Below are positions 1 to 6,083 of a stretch of DNA of 6,611 bases, piece after piece. The notes under the pieces were generated by a model that was given only the letters and a program-made list of their open reading frames with translations, searched no databases and had not been told where the DNA came from. This DNA comes from Pseudomonadota bacterium. Lineage in GTDB: Bacteria; Pseudomonadota; Alphaproteobacteria; Acetobacterales; Acetobacteraceae. Position numbers and translations under genes: made by a program. The stretch is from positions 1 to 6,611 of the forward strand of contig JAJZHU010000136.1 in the NCBI GenBank assembly GCA_021798375.1, written 5' to 3'. How positions within the stretch are numbered: position 1 is the first letter of the stretch; the number at the start of each line of letters is the position of its first letter.

Positions 1-447
1 CGAACCGACCGAAGCCAGGAAGATCATCCAGCGTTCCATCCGCTCCATCTCGCGCACGATCGTTACCGTGATGGCGCGGTCCACGCGTTCTTTCACCCCA
101 GTGCGGCCGATATCGACGCCGGCGATGCGCGCGGTGCGGCGCCATTCGGCCATCGCCGCGCCAAACACGGCGGCGATCGGGTTTTGTGGCTGCGCGCCTT
201 GCTGTTCATACAGATCGTCGAGGCTGCCGCCCGACCAGAAACGGTCTTCAAACGTATCCGCGGCGCGATTGGCGCGGCGCAGGGTGAAGGTTTTTTCGAA
301 CATGATCGCCCAAACCCACACGCTGGCGAACAGCAGCCCCAGCATCACGATTTTCACCACGATGTCGGCTTGAATGAACAAGCCCCACAGCGATAAGTCG
401 CTTACCGCGGCAGCCCCCAGATTTACGGCATTAACCGTTTGATCCAC
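1..447 (-). CDS. tolQ: TolQ, Tol-Pal motor subunit (N-terminal 149 residues, cut by window edge)
   Basis: TolQ is an inner-membrane protein that, with TolR, uses the proton motive force to drive TolA and so helps constrict the outer membrane during division. I translated this stretch by hand from a GTG at 445-447; a TAA two codons upstream in frame makes this the furthest possible start. The purine-rich GGGGGA about eight bases upstream is the likely ribosome binding site. Visible features are a first membrane helix at about residues 28-48 (IVVKIVMLGLLFASVWVWAI), the family string FEDRFWSGGSLDDLY at 66-80, and RVDRAITVTIVREMERME at 121-138 ahead of the next membrane segment. These match TolQ rather than ExbB, and the ybgC neighbour supports this. 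About 80-90 residues, including two further membrane helices, lie outside the window. No frameshift is seen. Confidence 0.93.
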   Translation of the reverse strand, partial: MDQTVNAVNLGAAAVSDLSLWGLFIQADIVVKIVMLGLLFASVWVWAIMFEKTFTLRRANRAADTFEDRFWSGGSLDDLYEQQGAQPQNPIAAVFGAAMAEWRRTARIAGVDIGRTGVKERVDRAITVTIVREMERMERWMIFLASVGS

Positions 448-535
448 GATTTAGATCCCCCAACCAAGCTGCTAGAGCAAAATGCCATCACTTGCTACCG
501 CTTGATGACATAAAATTGCTCGCTAAAACAAACAC

Positions 536-588
536 CTAAAGCCTGATGACGCAGATAATCCGTTCAACCCAAAGTCATCAGGCTTTAG
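536..588. repeat. Perfect 15-bp inverted repeat between ybgC and tolQ, possible terminator or attenuator
   Basis: The arms CTAAAGCCTGATGAC (536-550) and GTCATCAGGCTTTAG (574-588) are exact reverse complements separated by 23 bases. Read in the direction of ybgC-tolQ transcription, the stem is followed by GTGTTTGTTTT, a T-rich but interrupted tract. The loop is longer than in a standard intrinsic terminator, so this could instead be a processing site, a protein-binding dyad or a repetitive extragenic palindrome. It sits 14 bases past the ybgC stop and about 90 bases before the tolQ start, where it could lower read-through into the Tol genes. The symmetry is certain; the role is inference. Confidence 0.6.
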
Positions 589-601
589 TCGAACCAAGCT
601 G

Positions 602-1015
602 TCAGCTCATCCATGCGGCAAGCACGGCGTGCCAACGCGCCGGTATTCGGGCGGGACGACCATCGCCCAACCCCACGCAAACCAATCCCACGGTCAGCAC
701 CGCGACCGTTATGTCGCCATCGCTGACCACCTGGCGCAAACGCGTTGAAGCGCCGCCCAGTTGCTCGACCGATGTCGCGACTCGAAGCCATGCATCCAGC
801 CGCGCGGGACGCAGATACTCGATTTCGACGCGCCGCACCATGAAGATCGTGCCATGCAATCTTTCCATTTCTGCATGTGGCGCGCCTGCATCACGCAGAG
901 CTTCGGTGCGGGCGCGCTCGGCAAAGCGCAGATAAGAGGCGTGATAGACCACGCCGCCCGCATCTGTATCTTCGTAATAGACCCGCAAGTGATAGTGATG
1001 CGCTCCGGCAAGCAT
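602..1015 (-). CDS. ybgC: YbgC, acyl-CoA thioesterase of the Tol-Pal cluster
   Basis: This is a 137-residue hotdog-fold (4HBT family) thioesterase, the usual length for YbgC. Family members hydrolyse acyl-CoA or acyl-ACP thioesters in the cytoplasm and associate with phospholipid synthesis. The signature RVYYEDTDAGGVVYHASYL spans residues 11-29 and contains the catalytic aspartate, Asp18, the same position as in E. coli YbgC. ERARTEAL (33-40) begins the central hotdog helix. The ATG at 1013-1015 is fixed by an in-frame TGA six codons upstream; GAGGG lies next to that stop and is a somewhat distant ribosome binding site. It lies between ruvB (117-bp gap) and tolQ (154-bp gap), as in many alphaproteobacteria. 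It may share a transcript with ruvB, but the gap carries a repeat. No defects are seen. Confidence 0.95.
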   Translation of the reverse strand: MLAGAHHYHLRVYYEDTDAGGVVYHASYLRFAERARTEALRDAGAPHAEMERLHGTIFMVRRVEIEYLRPARLDAWLRVATSVEQLGGASTRLRQVVSDGDITVAVLTVGLVCVGLGDGRPARIPARWHAVLAAWMS

Positions 1016-1064
1016 CGTGAAATTCGGCCCTCAAGCAACAAAAGGTTATTGGCGCGGTTTGGCG

Positions 1065-1116
1065 GCAAAGAAGAGTCAAGAATCTTCTTTTTTGCAAAAA
1101 AGAAGCAAAAACTTTT
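1065..1116. repeat. A/T-rich extragenic repeat with 22-bp perfect palindrome, ruvB-ybgC spacer (copy A)
   Basis: The spacer holds a purine/pyrimidine-asymmetric element. At its centre, 1084-1105 is a perfect palindrome: CTTC, six T, GC, six A, GAAG. It is followed on the plus strand by CAAAAACTTTT. A related but weaker copy lies upstream of ruvA (2821-2862), in the same orientation. Spurious translations reading like FFFAKKKQKLL are, from memory, common between genes in Acetobacteraceae, which suggests a dispersed family repeat. The palindrome could form a hairpin in either RNA, but no clean run of T follows on the minus strand, so a terminator role for ruvB is uncertain. Confidence 0.6.
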
Positions 1117-1132
1117 AGTTATTAAGAATATT

Positions 1133-2176
<1,044 letters not shown>

Positions 2177-2190
2177 ATGGCAGGGGTGCC

Positions 2191-2793
2191 TTACTTGGCG
2201 AGTTCCCGCAAGCCTTCGCGGATCAGAATTTGAATGTCGCCGTCCTTGCCGATGCGGGCCTCGACGCGATCCATCGCGGCCTGGGCTTCGGGGCGGCGAT
2301 AGCCGAGATTGATCAGGGCCGACACGGCGTCGGCGGCGATACCTTGCGGTGGCGGCGGAATGACGACCTGAAAGCCGGTGCCGCTGGGCATGGCGCCGGC
2401 TTTTTCGCGCAATTCGGTCAGCAGGCGGACGGCGAGCTTTGGCCCCACGCCGCTGGCGCGCGTGAGCGAGCCGCGATCGCCTGCCTGGATGGCGGCGATC
2501 AGATCGCGCGGCGACAGGGCGGAGAGAATGCTCAATGCCACACGCGCGCCCACGCCTTGCACGGTGGTGAGCAGGCGGAACCAATCGCGCTCGGCGCTTT
2601 CCATGAAGCCGTAAAGGCTGATCGAATCCTCGCGCACCTGGGTTTCGATCAGCAAGCGGGCCACGCCCTCGGCGGAGGCGAGTTGTTCGAGGGTGCGGGT
2701 GGAGGCGAACACCAGATAACCGACGCCGTTCACATCCATGATGCAGCGGTCGGCTTCGATGGCTTCGGGGCGGCCGGTGAGGAGGGCGATCAT
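2191..2793 (-). CDS. ruvA: RuvA, Holliday junction-binding subunit
   Basis: RuvA is the tetrameric protein that holds a four-way junction open and recruits RuvB rings. The 200 residues cover an OB-fold domain I (about 1-63), two helix-hairpin-helix motifs in domain II (LLTTVQGVGARVALSIL at 74-90; ASGVGPKLAVRLLTEL at 113-128), a proline-rich linker (146-149) and domain III (about 152-200) that contacts RuvB. Glu55 and Asp56, the acidic pin residues known from E. coli, are present. The ATG at 2791-2793 overlaps the TGA of an upstream toxin remnant as ATGA, and only a weak AGGA lies upstream, so initiation may depend partly on coupling. Unlike the usual arrangement, ruvA does not follow ruvC directly; about 1.9 kb of accessory DNA intervenes. 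Confidence 0.97.
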   Translation of the reverse strand: MIALLTGRPEAIEADRCIMDVNGVGYLVFASTRTLEQLASAEGVARLLIETQVREDSISLYGFMESAERDWFRLLTTVQGVGARVALSILSALSPRDLIAAIQAGDRGSLTRASGVGPKLAVRLLTELREKAGAMPSGTGFQVVIPPPPQGIAADAVSALINLGYRRPEAQAAMDRVEARIGKDGDIQILIREGLRELAK

Positions 2794-3035
2794 GGGGCGA
2801 GTCGGTCCTGGGATGCGGGTGCCAAGAAGAACCTGCTTTGGCGAGAAAAAGAAGCGAAAAACGAGGGGGCGCGTTCAGGGGGGGGCAGGCAGTGCAATTG
2901 ATCCAGGCCCAAAATCAGCCTTTCCAGCCCGTTGAACCATTCATGTGCCGGCTTTTCTGTATCGGCGCCAATATGTTGATATATGCGCCCGAGATCACGG
3001 GTGGCGTGGGGGGTGATCTCAACGCGAAATGCCAT
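2790..3035 (-). pseudogene. RelE/ParE-type toxin remnant, C-terminal half lost
   Basis: The frame from the ATG at 3033-3035 gives 81 residues. The first 55 or so resemble RelE/ParE-family toxins: MAFRVEITPHATRDLGRIY, then HEWFNGLERLILGLD and a proline-rich turn. Such toxins are usually 90-105 residues, with the active or target-binding residues in later strands. Here the sequence after about residue 56 reads SFFASFSRQSRFFLA, which is only a translation of the purine-rich repeat at 2821-2862, so the core is missing. A run of eight G (2878-2885) sits near the junction, but shifting frame there does not restore the family sequence. The start overlaps the antitoxin end by 17 bases, the normal toxin-antitoxin arrangement. 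It is most likely non-toxic. The family call rests on reading, not on a search. Confidence 0.75.
2821..2862. repeat. Purine-rich extragenic repeat (copy B), upstream of ruvA and inside the toxin remnant
   Basis: On the plus strand this reads GCCAAGAAGAACC, then GAGAAAAAGAAGCGAAAAAC. It parallels copy A (1065-1112), which has GCAAAGAAGAG and later AAAAAAGAAGCAAAAAC in the same order. The palindromic half of copy A (TTCTTTTTTGC) is not kept; here it is TGCTTTGGCGA. Both copies lie just upstream of a minus-strand gene, in the same orientation. The element supplies the last quarter of the toxin remnant frame, so it marks or caused the break in that gene. Whether the repeat moved in or simply sits at a deletion edge cannot be told from one genome. 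Confidence 0.5.
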
Positions 3036-3237
3036 ATTCGCCGCGCATGTCGTTGAATACATCTTGTGCCGGCCGGGTCTGGCCCTGGGCCATCTGTTCG
3101 CGCCCTTGCCTGATGCCCTCGGCGGCGCTCGCCGCTGCCGCCGGATCCAGTAGTCGTTGATAGGCCGCGGCATCTTGCACCACGGCAGCCGCCTTGCCAT
3201 TGACGGTGAGGATCACGGGCCGCTGCGTTTGCCGCAA
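3019..3237 (-). pseudogene. Phd/YefM-type antitoxin, N-terminus missing
   Basis: The frame encodes RPVILTVNGKAAAVVQDAAAYQRLL, the beta-hairpin and helix typical of Phd/YefM antitoxins, and a C-terminal toxin-binding tail that includes TRPAQDVFNDMRGEYGISR. The only usable start is a TTG at 3235-3237, giving 72 residues, and I see no good ribosome binding site before it. Family members normally have 20-30 more residues, with the strand and helix that form the DNA-binding dimer. Upstream in frame the sequence continues open (NWRH before LRQTQ) but has no start codon and no family resemblance; it is instead the small repeat-protein gene in another frame. The gene therefore looks 5'-truncated and probably not properly expressed. 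A weakly expressed short protein that retains toxin binding is possible. Confidence 0.7.
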
Positions 3238-3371
3238 ATGCCGCCAATTGCCAGGCGGCCTATCGCCAGCGCACCGATGGCGATCGCACCGAATGCCGCA
3301 GCACCCAGCGCGAGCGCCAGCAGGCTGGCGGTGGAGATGGCCGTGGGCTGCCCCAATCTTTCGAGTGTCAT
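3213..3371 (-). CDS. Small hydrophobic protein with a five-residue repeat, probably truncated
   Basis: This is a 52-residue frame starting with MTLERLGQPTAISTASLLAL. It carries a strong ribosome binding site, AGGAAG at 3378-3383, six bases before the ATG, which makes real translation likely. Residues 16-46 are almost wholly hydrophobic and could span the membrane. Within them is a pentad pattern: GAIAI, GALAI, GRLAI, then GGI. From memory, longer small proteins continue such G-A/R-L-A-I pentads into a more polar tail; here the pattern stops and the end is CGKRSGP, which is the antitoxin sequence read in another frame. So the 3' part seems to have been lost in the event that removed the antitoxin 5' end. 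The start lies 41 bases after the ATPase stop, so co-transcription with it is likely. Function unknown. Confidence 0.6.
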   Translation of the reverse strand: MTLERLGQPTAISTASLLALALGAAAFGAIAIGALAIGRLAIGGICGKRSGP

Positions 3372-3377
3372 GGCGAT

Positions 3378-3383
3378 CTTCCT
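3378..3383 (-). promoter_or_regulatory. Ribosome binding site of the small pentad-repeat protein
   Basis: AGGAAG on the minus strand, six bases before the ATG at 3369-3371. It is among the best Shine-Dalgarno matches in the window and is the main reason to treat the 52-codon frame as a real gene. Confidence 0.65.
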
Positions 3384-3412
3384 AATGCGATGGCAAGTGA
3401 TGGCATATCGCT

Positions 3413-4612
3413 CTATGCGTCGGTTTTTGCCCAGTCCTTGCCGGGAATGATCCGCCGCATAAATTCATCAAACAGCGGCACGGTAAATGCCGTATCGCCG
3501 TGCGTCGGGCTCCAAATCATGCCTTTCACAATCAGGCTGCTGCGAACAGGCCCCAACGACGATGTAAAGCGGGTGAGTTCAGCGGCAATATCGCCGGAGC
3601 GATGCGGTCCCGGCCCCAATTCAGCCATCGCCCGCAGATATTGCTTTTCTTTGGGGGTCAGCCGATCGAACCTGACTCTGAAGAAACTCTCGTCCAATGT
3701 TGCGATCGCTTCATTGGAGGCAATTTCGACATCCTCGGCGGTGATGGGGCTTTTTTCCGCGATGTCCCAGGCGTGTTTTCCCCATTCCTGAAGGAAATAC
3801 GGGTAACCTTTGGTTTTGGCGACGATCTGCGCGACAGCGGTTGCCTCGATCGTCGCGTTTTCGTGTTCGATTGGTTTTACAATGGCTTCAGCGGCGTCAT
3901 CGGGATTCAGCGGGCCGATTTCCGGAAAATCGAACAATCGTTCAGCGTATGATTTGGCTTCCCCCAACTTTCCCCGCAATTGGGGCAACCCCGCGCCGAT
4001 CACCGCCAAAGGCAATTGTTTCTGCGCGCTGCGGTGCAAGGCAGAGATCAGCGCTGCCAGTTGCGGTTCTTCAACATATTGCAATTCATCGATAAAAATT
4101 GCGACCACGGTGTCTGCCGCCTTTGCCGCCAGACCTACCTGCTCCAGCAACATGGCAAGATCGCCTTCAAGATCGCCGTTATCGGCAAGACCTGGTTCGG
4201 GATCGAAATCGAAGCCGACTTCGATGTCGTGGTAAGTCACCTTTAACGCGCGGGCAAAACCGGCCAATGCTTTCAGTCCTCGCACCGCGTGCTGCATCGC
4301 ATTGCCGACGCGGTTCAAACGCAACAGCGCCAATCGTAGTTGGGGCGCCAGCATGGCGGGAAGCGATCGTCCTTCCGGCGCCTCGATCCGAATGGTGATG
4401 ATGCCATCGGCGTCGGCATCTTTCATGATCTGATCCAGCAGCACTGTCTTGCCAACGCCGCGCAACCCAACCATCATCACACTTTTGGCCGGACGGCCAA
4501 TGCGCAGACGCTGCAGGCACAAATGCATTTTCCGGCGCACGCTGTCGCGGCCAACCAGTTCGGGCGGGGGGCTGCCTGCACCGGGAGCGAATGGGTTGCG
4601 GACGGGATCCAC
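3413..4612 (-). CDS. AAA-type ATPase, Orc1/Cdc6-like, function unknown
   Basis: This 399-residue cytoplasmic P-loop ATPase resembles the stand-alone AAA proteins often labelled ORC1/Cdc6-like. N-terminal MDPVRNPFAPGAG and LVGRD (19-23) precede Walker A GLRGVGKT (49-56). Walker B is VAIFIDELQ (170-178), with Asp175 and Glu176. A further conserved block LAVIGAGLPQLRG (202-214) fits the sensor-1 region, and SYAERLFDFPEIGPL (221-235) includes a possible arginine finger, Arg225. Residues from about 318 (LTPKEKQYLRAMAEL; RSGDIAAEL) to 388 look like a winged helix, suggesting DNA or partner binding. The start is GTG at 4610-4612, with AGG ten bases upstream. The gene interrupts the ruvC-ruvA order, has an A/T-rich promoter region, and looks less GC-rich than its neighbours by eye, consistent with acquisition. 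No partner nuclease or transposase is adjacent. The domain call is firm; its job is unknown. Confidence 0.88.
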   Translation of the reverse strand: MDPVRNPFAPGAGSPPPELVGRDSVRRKMHLCLQRLRIGRPAKSVMMVGLRGVGKTVLLDQIMKDADADGIITIRIEAPEGRSLPAMLAPQLRLALLRLNRVGNAMQHAVRGLKALAGFARALKVTYHDIEVGFDFDPEPGLADNGDLEGDLAMLLEQVGLAAKAADTVVAIFIDELQYVEEPQLAALISALHRSAQKQLPLAVIGAGLPQLRGKLGEAKSYAERLFDFPEIGPLNPDDAAEAIVKPIEHENATIEATAVAQIVAKTKGYPYFLQEWGKHAWDIAEKSPITAEDVEIASNEAIATLDESFFRVRFDRLTPKEKQYLRAMAELGPGPHRSGDIAAELTRFTSSLGPVRSSLIVKGMIWSPTHGDTAFTVPLFDEFMRRIIPGKDWAKTDA

Positions 4613-4701
4613 AGTTTATGCCTAATTTACGTAATTTATATCGCGTGCATAATATGCAAAAATTTTATATAAATTGCAAGTCCGAATGAAAAGCCAAACT
4701 C
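4613..4701 (-). promoter_or_regulatory. A/T-rich promoter region of the ATPase gene
   Basis: The 89 bases between ruvC and the ATPase are strikingly A/T-rich compared with everything around them. On the minus strand TATAAA (4635-4640) makes a good -10 element 22 bases before the GTG, with TTTTTG (4657-4662) as a weak -35 at 16-bp spacing. An alternative is TTGCAA (4674-4679) with TATTAT (4649-4654) at a long 19-bp spacing. Short dyads are present: TGCAT-AAT-ATGCA (4646-4658), TTACGTAA (4627-4634) and TTTATATAAA (4664-4673); the first overlaps the alternative -10 and could be an operator. No clear terminator for ruvC is seen. The assignments are by eye. Confidence 0.45.
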
Positions 4702-5190
4702 CTATTGCCCCCAAGCCATCTTCGTCGCCCGGTGGTGCGCGTGGCAGATCGCCACCGCCAGCGCGTCTGACGCATCGGCGCGGGCGATGGTGGCGCCCGG
4801 CAGCAGGCGGTGCACCATCACTTTCACCTGGTTTTTGTCGGCGTTGCCGTTGCCGACCACCGAGGATTTGACCGATTTGGCGGCGTATTCGGCCACCGTG
4901 ATGCCGAACAGGGCGGGCACCAGCAGGCACACGCCGCGGGCGTAGCCGAGTTTGAGCGTGGAGGAGGCGTTGACGTTGACGTAGGTTTCTTCCACCGCCG
5001 CCTCGTCGGGGCGGTGGGTTTCCAGCAGCGCCATCAGCCCGTCGTGGAGGAATTTCAGCCGTTCCGGCACGGATTGGGCCGAGTCGGTGGCCAGCACGCC
5101 GCAGGCGACATGGCGCAGGCGGTTGCCGCTGGCCTCGATCACGCCCCAGCCGGTGAAGCGCAGACCGGGATCGAGGCCCAAAAGCAACAT
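4702..5190 (-). CDS. ruvC: RuvC, Holliday junction resolvase
   Basis: RuvC is the dimeric endonuclease that cuts Holliday junctions after RuvAB branch migration. The protein is 162 residues, close to the family norm. The four acidic residues of the RNase H-like active site are visible: Asp7 in LLGLDPGL, Glu67 in AAVEETYVN, and Asp139 and Asp142 in ARADASDALAVAICHAH. NASSTLKLGYARG (74-86) is the other conserved block. The ATG at 5188-5190 shares one base with the yebC stop (TGATG), so translation is probably coupled to yebC. In most relatives ruvA follows directly; here the next gene in the same direction is the ATPase. Confidence 0.98.
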   Translation of the reverse strand: MLLLGLDPGLRFTGWGVIEASGNRLRHVACGVLATDSAQSVPERLKFLHDGLMALLETHRPDEAAVEETYVNVNASSTLKLGYARGVCLLVPALFGITVAEYAAKSVKSSVVGNGNADKNQVKVMVHRLLPGATIARADASDALAVAICHAHHRATKMAWGQ

Positions 5191-5939
5191 CAGGCGGAAA
5201 GTTTCTGCATGATTGCATCGGGGATGTCGAAATTGGCATAGACGTTCTGCACGTCGTCGCTGTCTTCCAGCACGTCGATCAGCTTGAGCAGCGATTTGGC
5301 GCGGTCTTCATCCAGCGTGACGAGGGTGGTGGGGCGCCAATCGAATTTGGCGGATTCGGGGGCGCCGAAACGGGCTTCCAGCGCATCGCGCACGGCGAAC
5401 AGATCGTCCACGCCGCAGGTGATTTCATGGGCTTCGTCGTCGGATTCCACATTGTCGGCGCCGGCCTCGATGGCGGCCTCCAGCATGTCGTCGTCGCTGG
5501 CGGCTTTGGCCGGATAGCGGATCGCCCCCAGGCGATTGAACAGGAACGACACGGCATTGGTCTCGCCCAGCGCACCGCCGTGCTTGGTGAAGGCCGAGCG
5601 CACCTCGCCCGCGGTGCGGTTGCGATTGTCGGTGAGGGCCTCCACGATCACGGCGACGCCCGCCGGGCCATAGCCTTCATAGCGGACCTCGAAATAATCC
5701 TCGCCGGTGGTGGCGCCGCCGGCTTTTTTGATCGCCCGGTCCACCGTGTCGCGCGGCATGTTCGATTTCAGCGCCGCCGTGACGGCCGCCCGCAGCCGCG
5801 GATTGGCGGCGGGGTCCGGCAGGCCGGTGCGCGCCGAGACGGTGATTTCGCGGATCAATTTGGCGAATTGGCGCCCCCGGCGCACATCCTGGGCACCTTT
5901 GCGGTGCATGATGTTCTTGAACTGACTGTGGCCAGCCAT
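5190..5939 (-). CDS. yebC: YebC/TACO1-family protein
   Basis: This 249-residue protein of the YebC/PmpR/TACO1 family (DUF28) begins with the hallmark MAGHSQFKNIMHRKGAQD. Family members have been described as DNA-binding transcription regulators and, for mitochondrial TACO1 and some bacterial relatives, as translation factors that help ribosomes through proline-rich stretches. Further family blocks are RGRQFAKLIREITVSAR (21-37), NMPRDTVDRAIKKAGG (60-75), YEGYGPAGVAVIVEALTDN (89-107) and TKHGGALGETNAVSFLF (118-134). The length is normal and no break is seen. The start ATG at 5937-5939 gives the exact family N-terminus; GGGAT about ten bases upstream is a weak ribosome binding site. It heads the yebC-ruvC operon and diverges from the gene at 6084. 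Confidence 0.97.
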   Translation of the reverse strand: MAGHSQFKNIMHRKGAQDVRRGRQFAKLIREITVSARTGLPDPAANPRLRAAVTAALKSNMPRDTVDRAIKKAGGATTGEDYFEVRYEGYGPAGVAVIVEALTDNRNRTAGEVRSAFTKHGGALGETNAVSFLFNRLGAIRYPAKAASDDDMLEAAIEAGADNVESDDEAHEITCGVDDLFAVRDALEARFGAPESAKFDWRPTTLVTLDEDRAKSLLKLIDVLEDSDDVQNVYANFDIPDAIMQKLSA

Positions 5940-6083
5940 CAGCTGTTATCCCGATAAAATGAGTGTCGCGATCTTTTACAACCCCCAGGCCGGAATGGCA
6001 AAAGCTGTGGTTTTGGGGGTGTGTGGTGTAAGATGCCATGCTACCAGTTGCACTTCCGCCCTAACATCGGAGGCCAGAATAAT
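5940..6083. promoter_or_regulatory. Divergent promoter region between yebC and the 6084 gene
   Basis: This 144-bp spacer must drive both directions. Towards yebC, TTGTAA with TTTATC 17 bases on (about 5954-5982) is a modest promoter match. Towards 6084, TAAGAT at 6029-6034 could be a -10, but its -35 is poor. A 7-bp inverted repeat, ACCCCCA (5981-5987) and TGGGGGT (6014-6020), lies between, and the similarity extends imperfectly outward (CTTTTACA on one side, TGTAAG on the other). I found no alphaproteobacterial SOS box (GTTC-N7-GTTC) here. The promoter positions are tentative. Confidence 0.35.
6068..6073 (+). promoter_or_regulatory. Ribosome binding site deciding the start at 6084
   Basis: CGGAGG lies ten bases before the ATG at 6084-6086. 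The frame is open upstream as far as a GTG at 6021, but no such site precedes that codon, so the shorter start is preferred. Confidence 0.7.

Noticed and set aside
1051..1079. ybgC promoter from a perfect-looking TTGACT at 1074-1079 on the minus strand
   Set aside because: At the right spacing the -10 would be CGCGCC, so it is not a credible sigma-70 promoter; the TTGACT is probably just part of the repeat.
2177..2584. N-terminal extension of the ruvB frame to a 483-residue protein
   Set aside because: The extra 136 residues are ruvA read in the wrong frame, rich in arginine and without family likeness; the family start MTEDRP is at 2176.
2870..2890. Phase-variable G8 tract rescuing a full-length toxin by frameshift
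   Set aside because: I read the frames reached by losing or gaining one base: one enters unrelated ruvA shadow sequence and the other stops at once. Neither restores a RelE/ParE C-terminus.
2230..2901. Plus-strand open frame of 223 codons opposite ruvA
   Set aside because: It is antisense to an unmistakable ruvA and runs into the extragenic repeat; a shadow frame.
4622..5239. Minus-strand open frame of 205 codons overlapping ruvC
   Set aside because: Same strand as ruvC but out of frame, arginine/proline-rich, while RuvC with all four catalytic acids occupies the region.
5427..5957. Plus-strand open frame of 176 codons opposite yebC
   Set aside because: Antisense to a complete YebC with full family signatures; composition typical of a shadow.
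6021..6083. Upstream GTG start for the hypothetical gene
   Set aside because: No ribosome binding site precedes it and it would overlap the likely promoter; CGGAGG supports the ATG at 6084.
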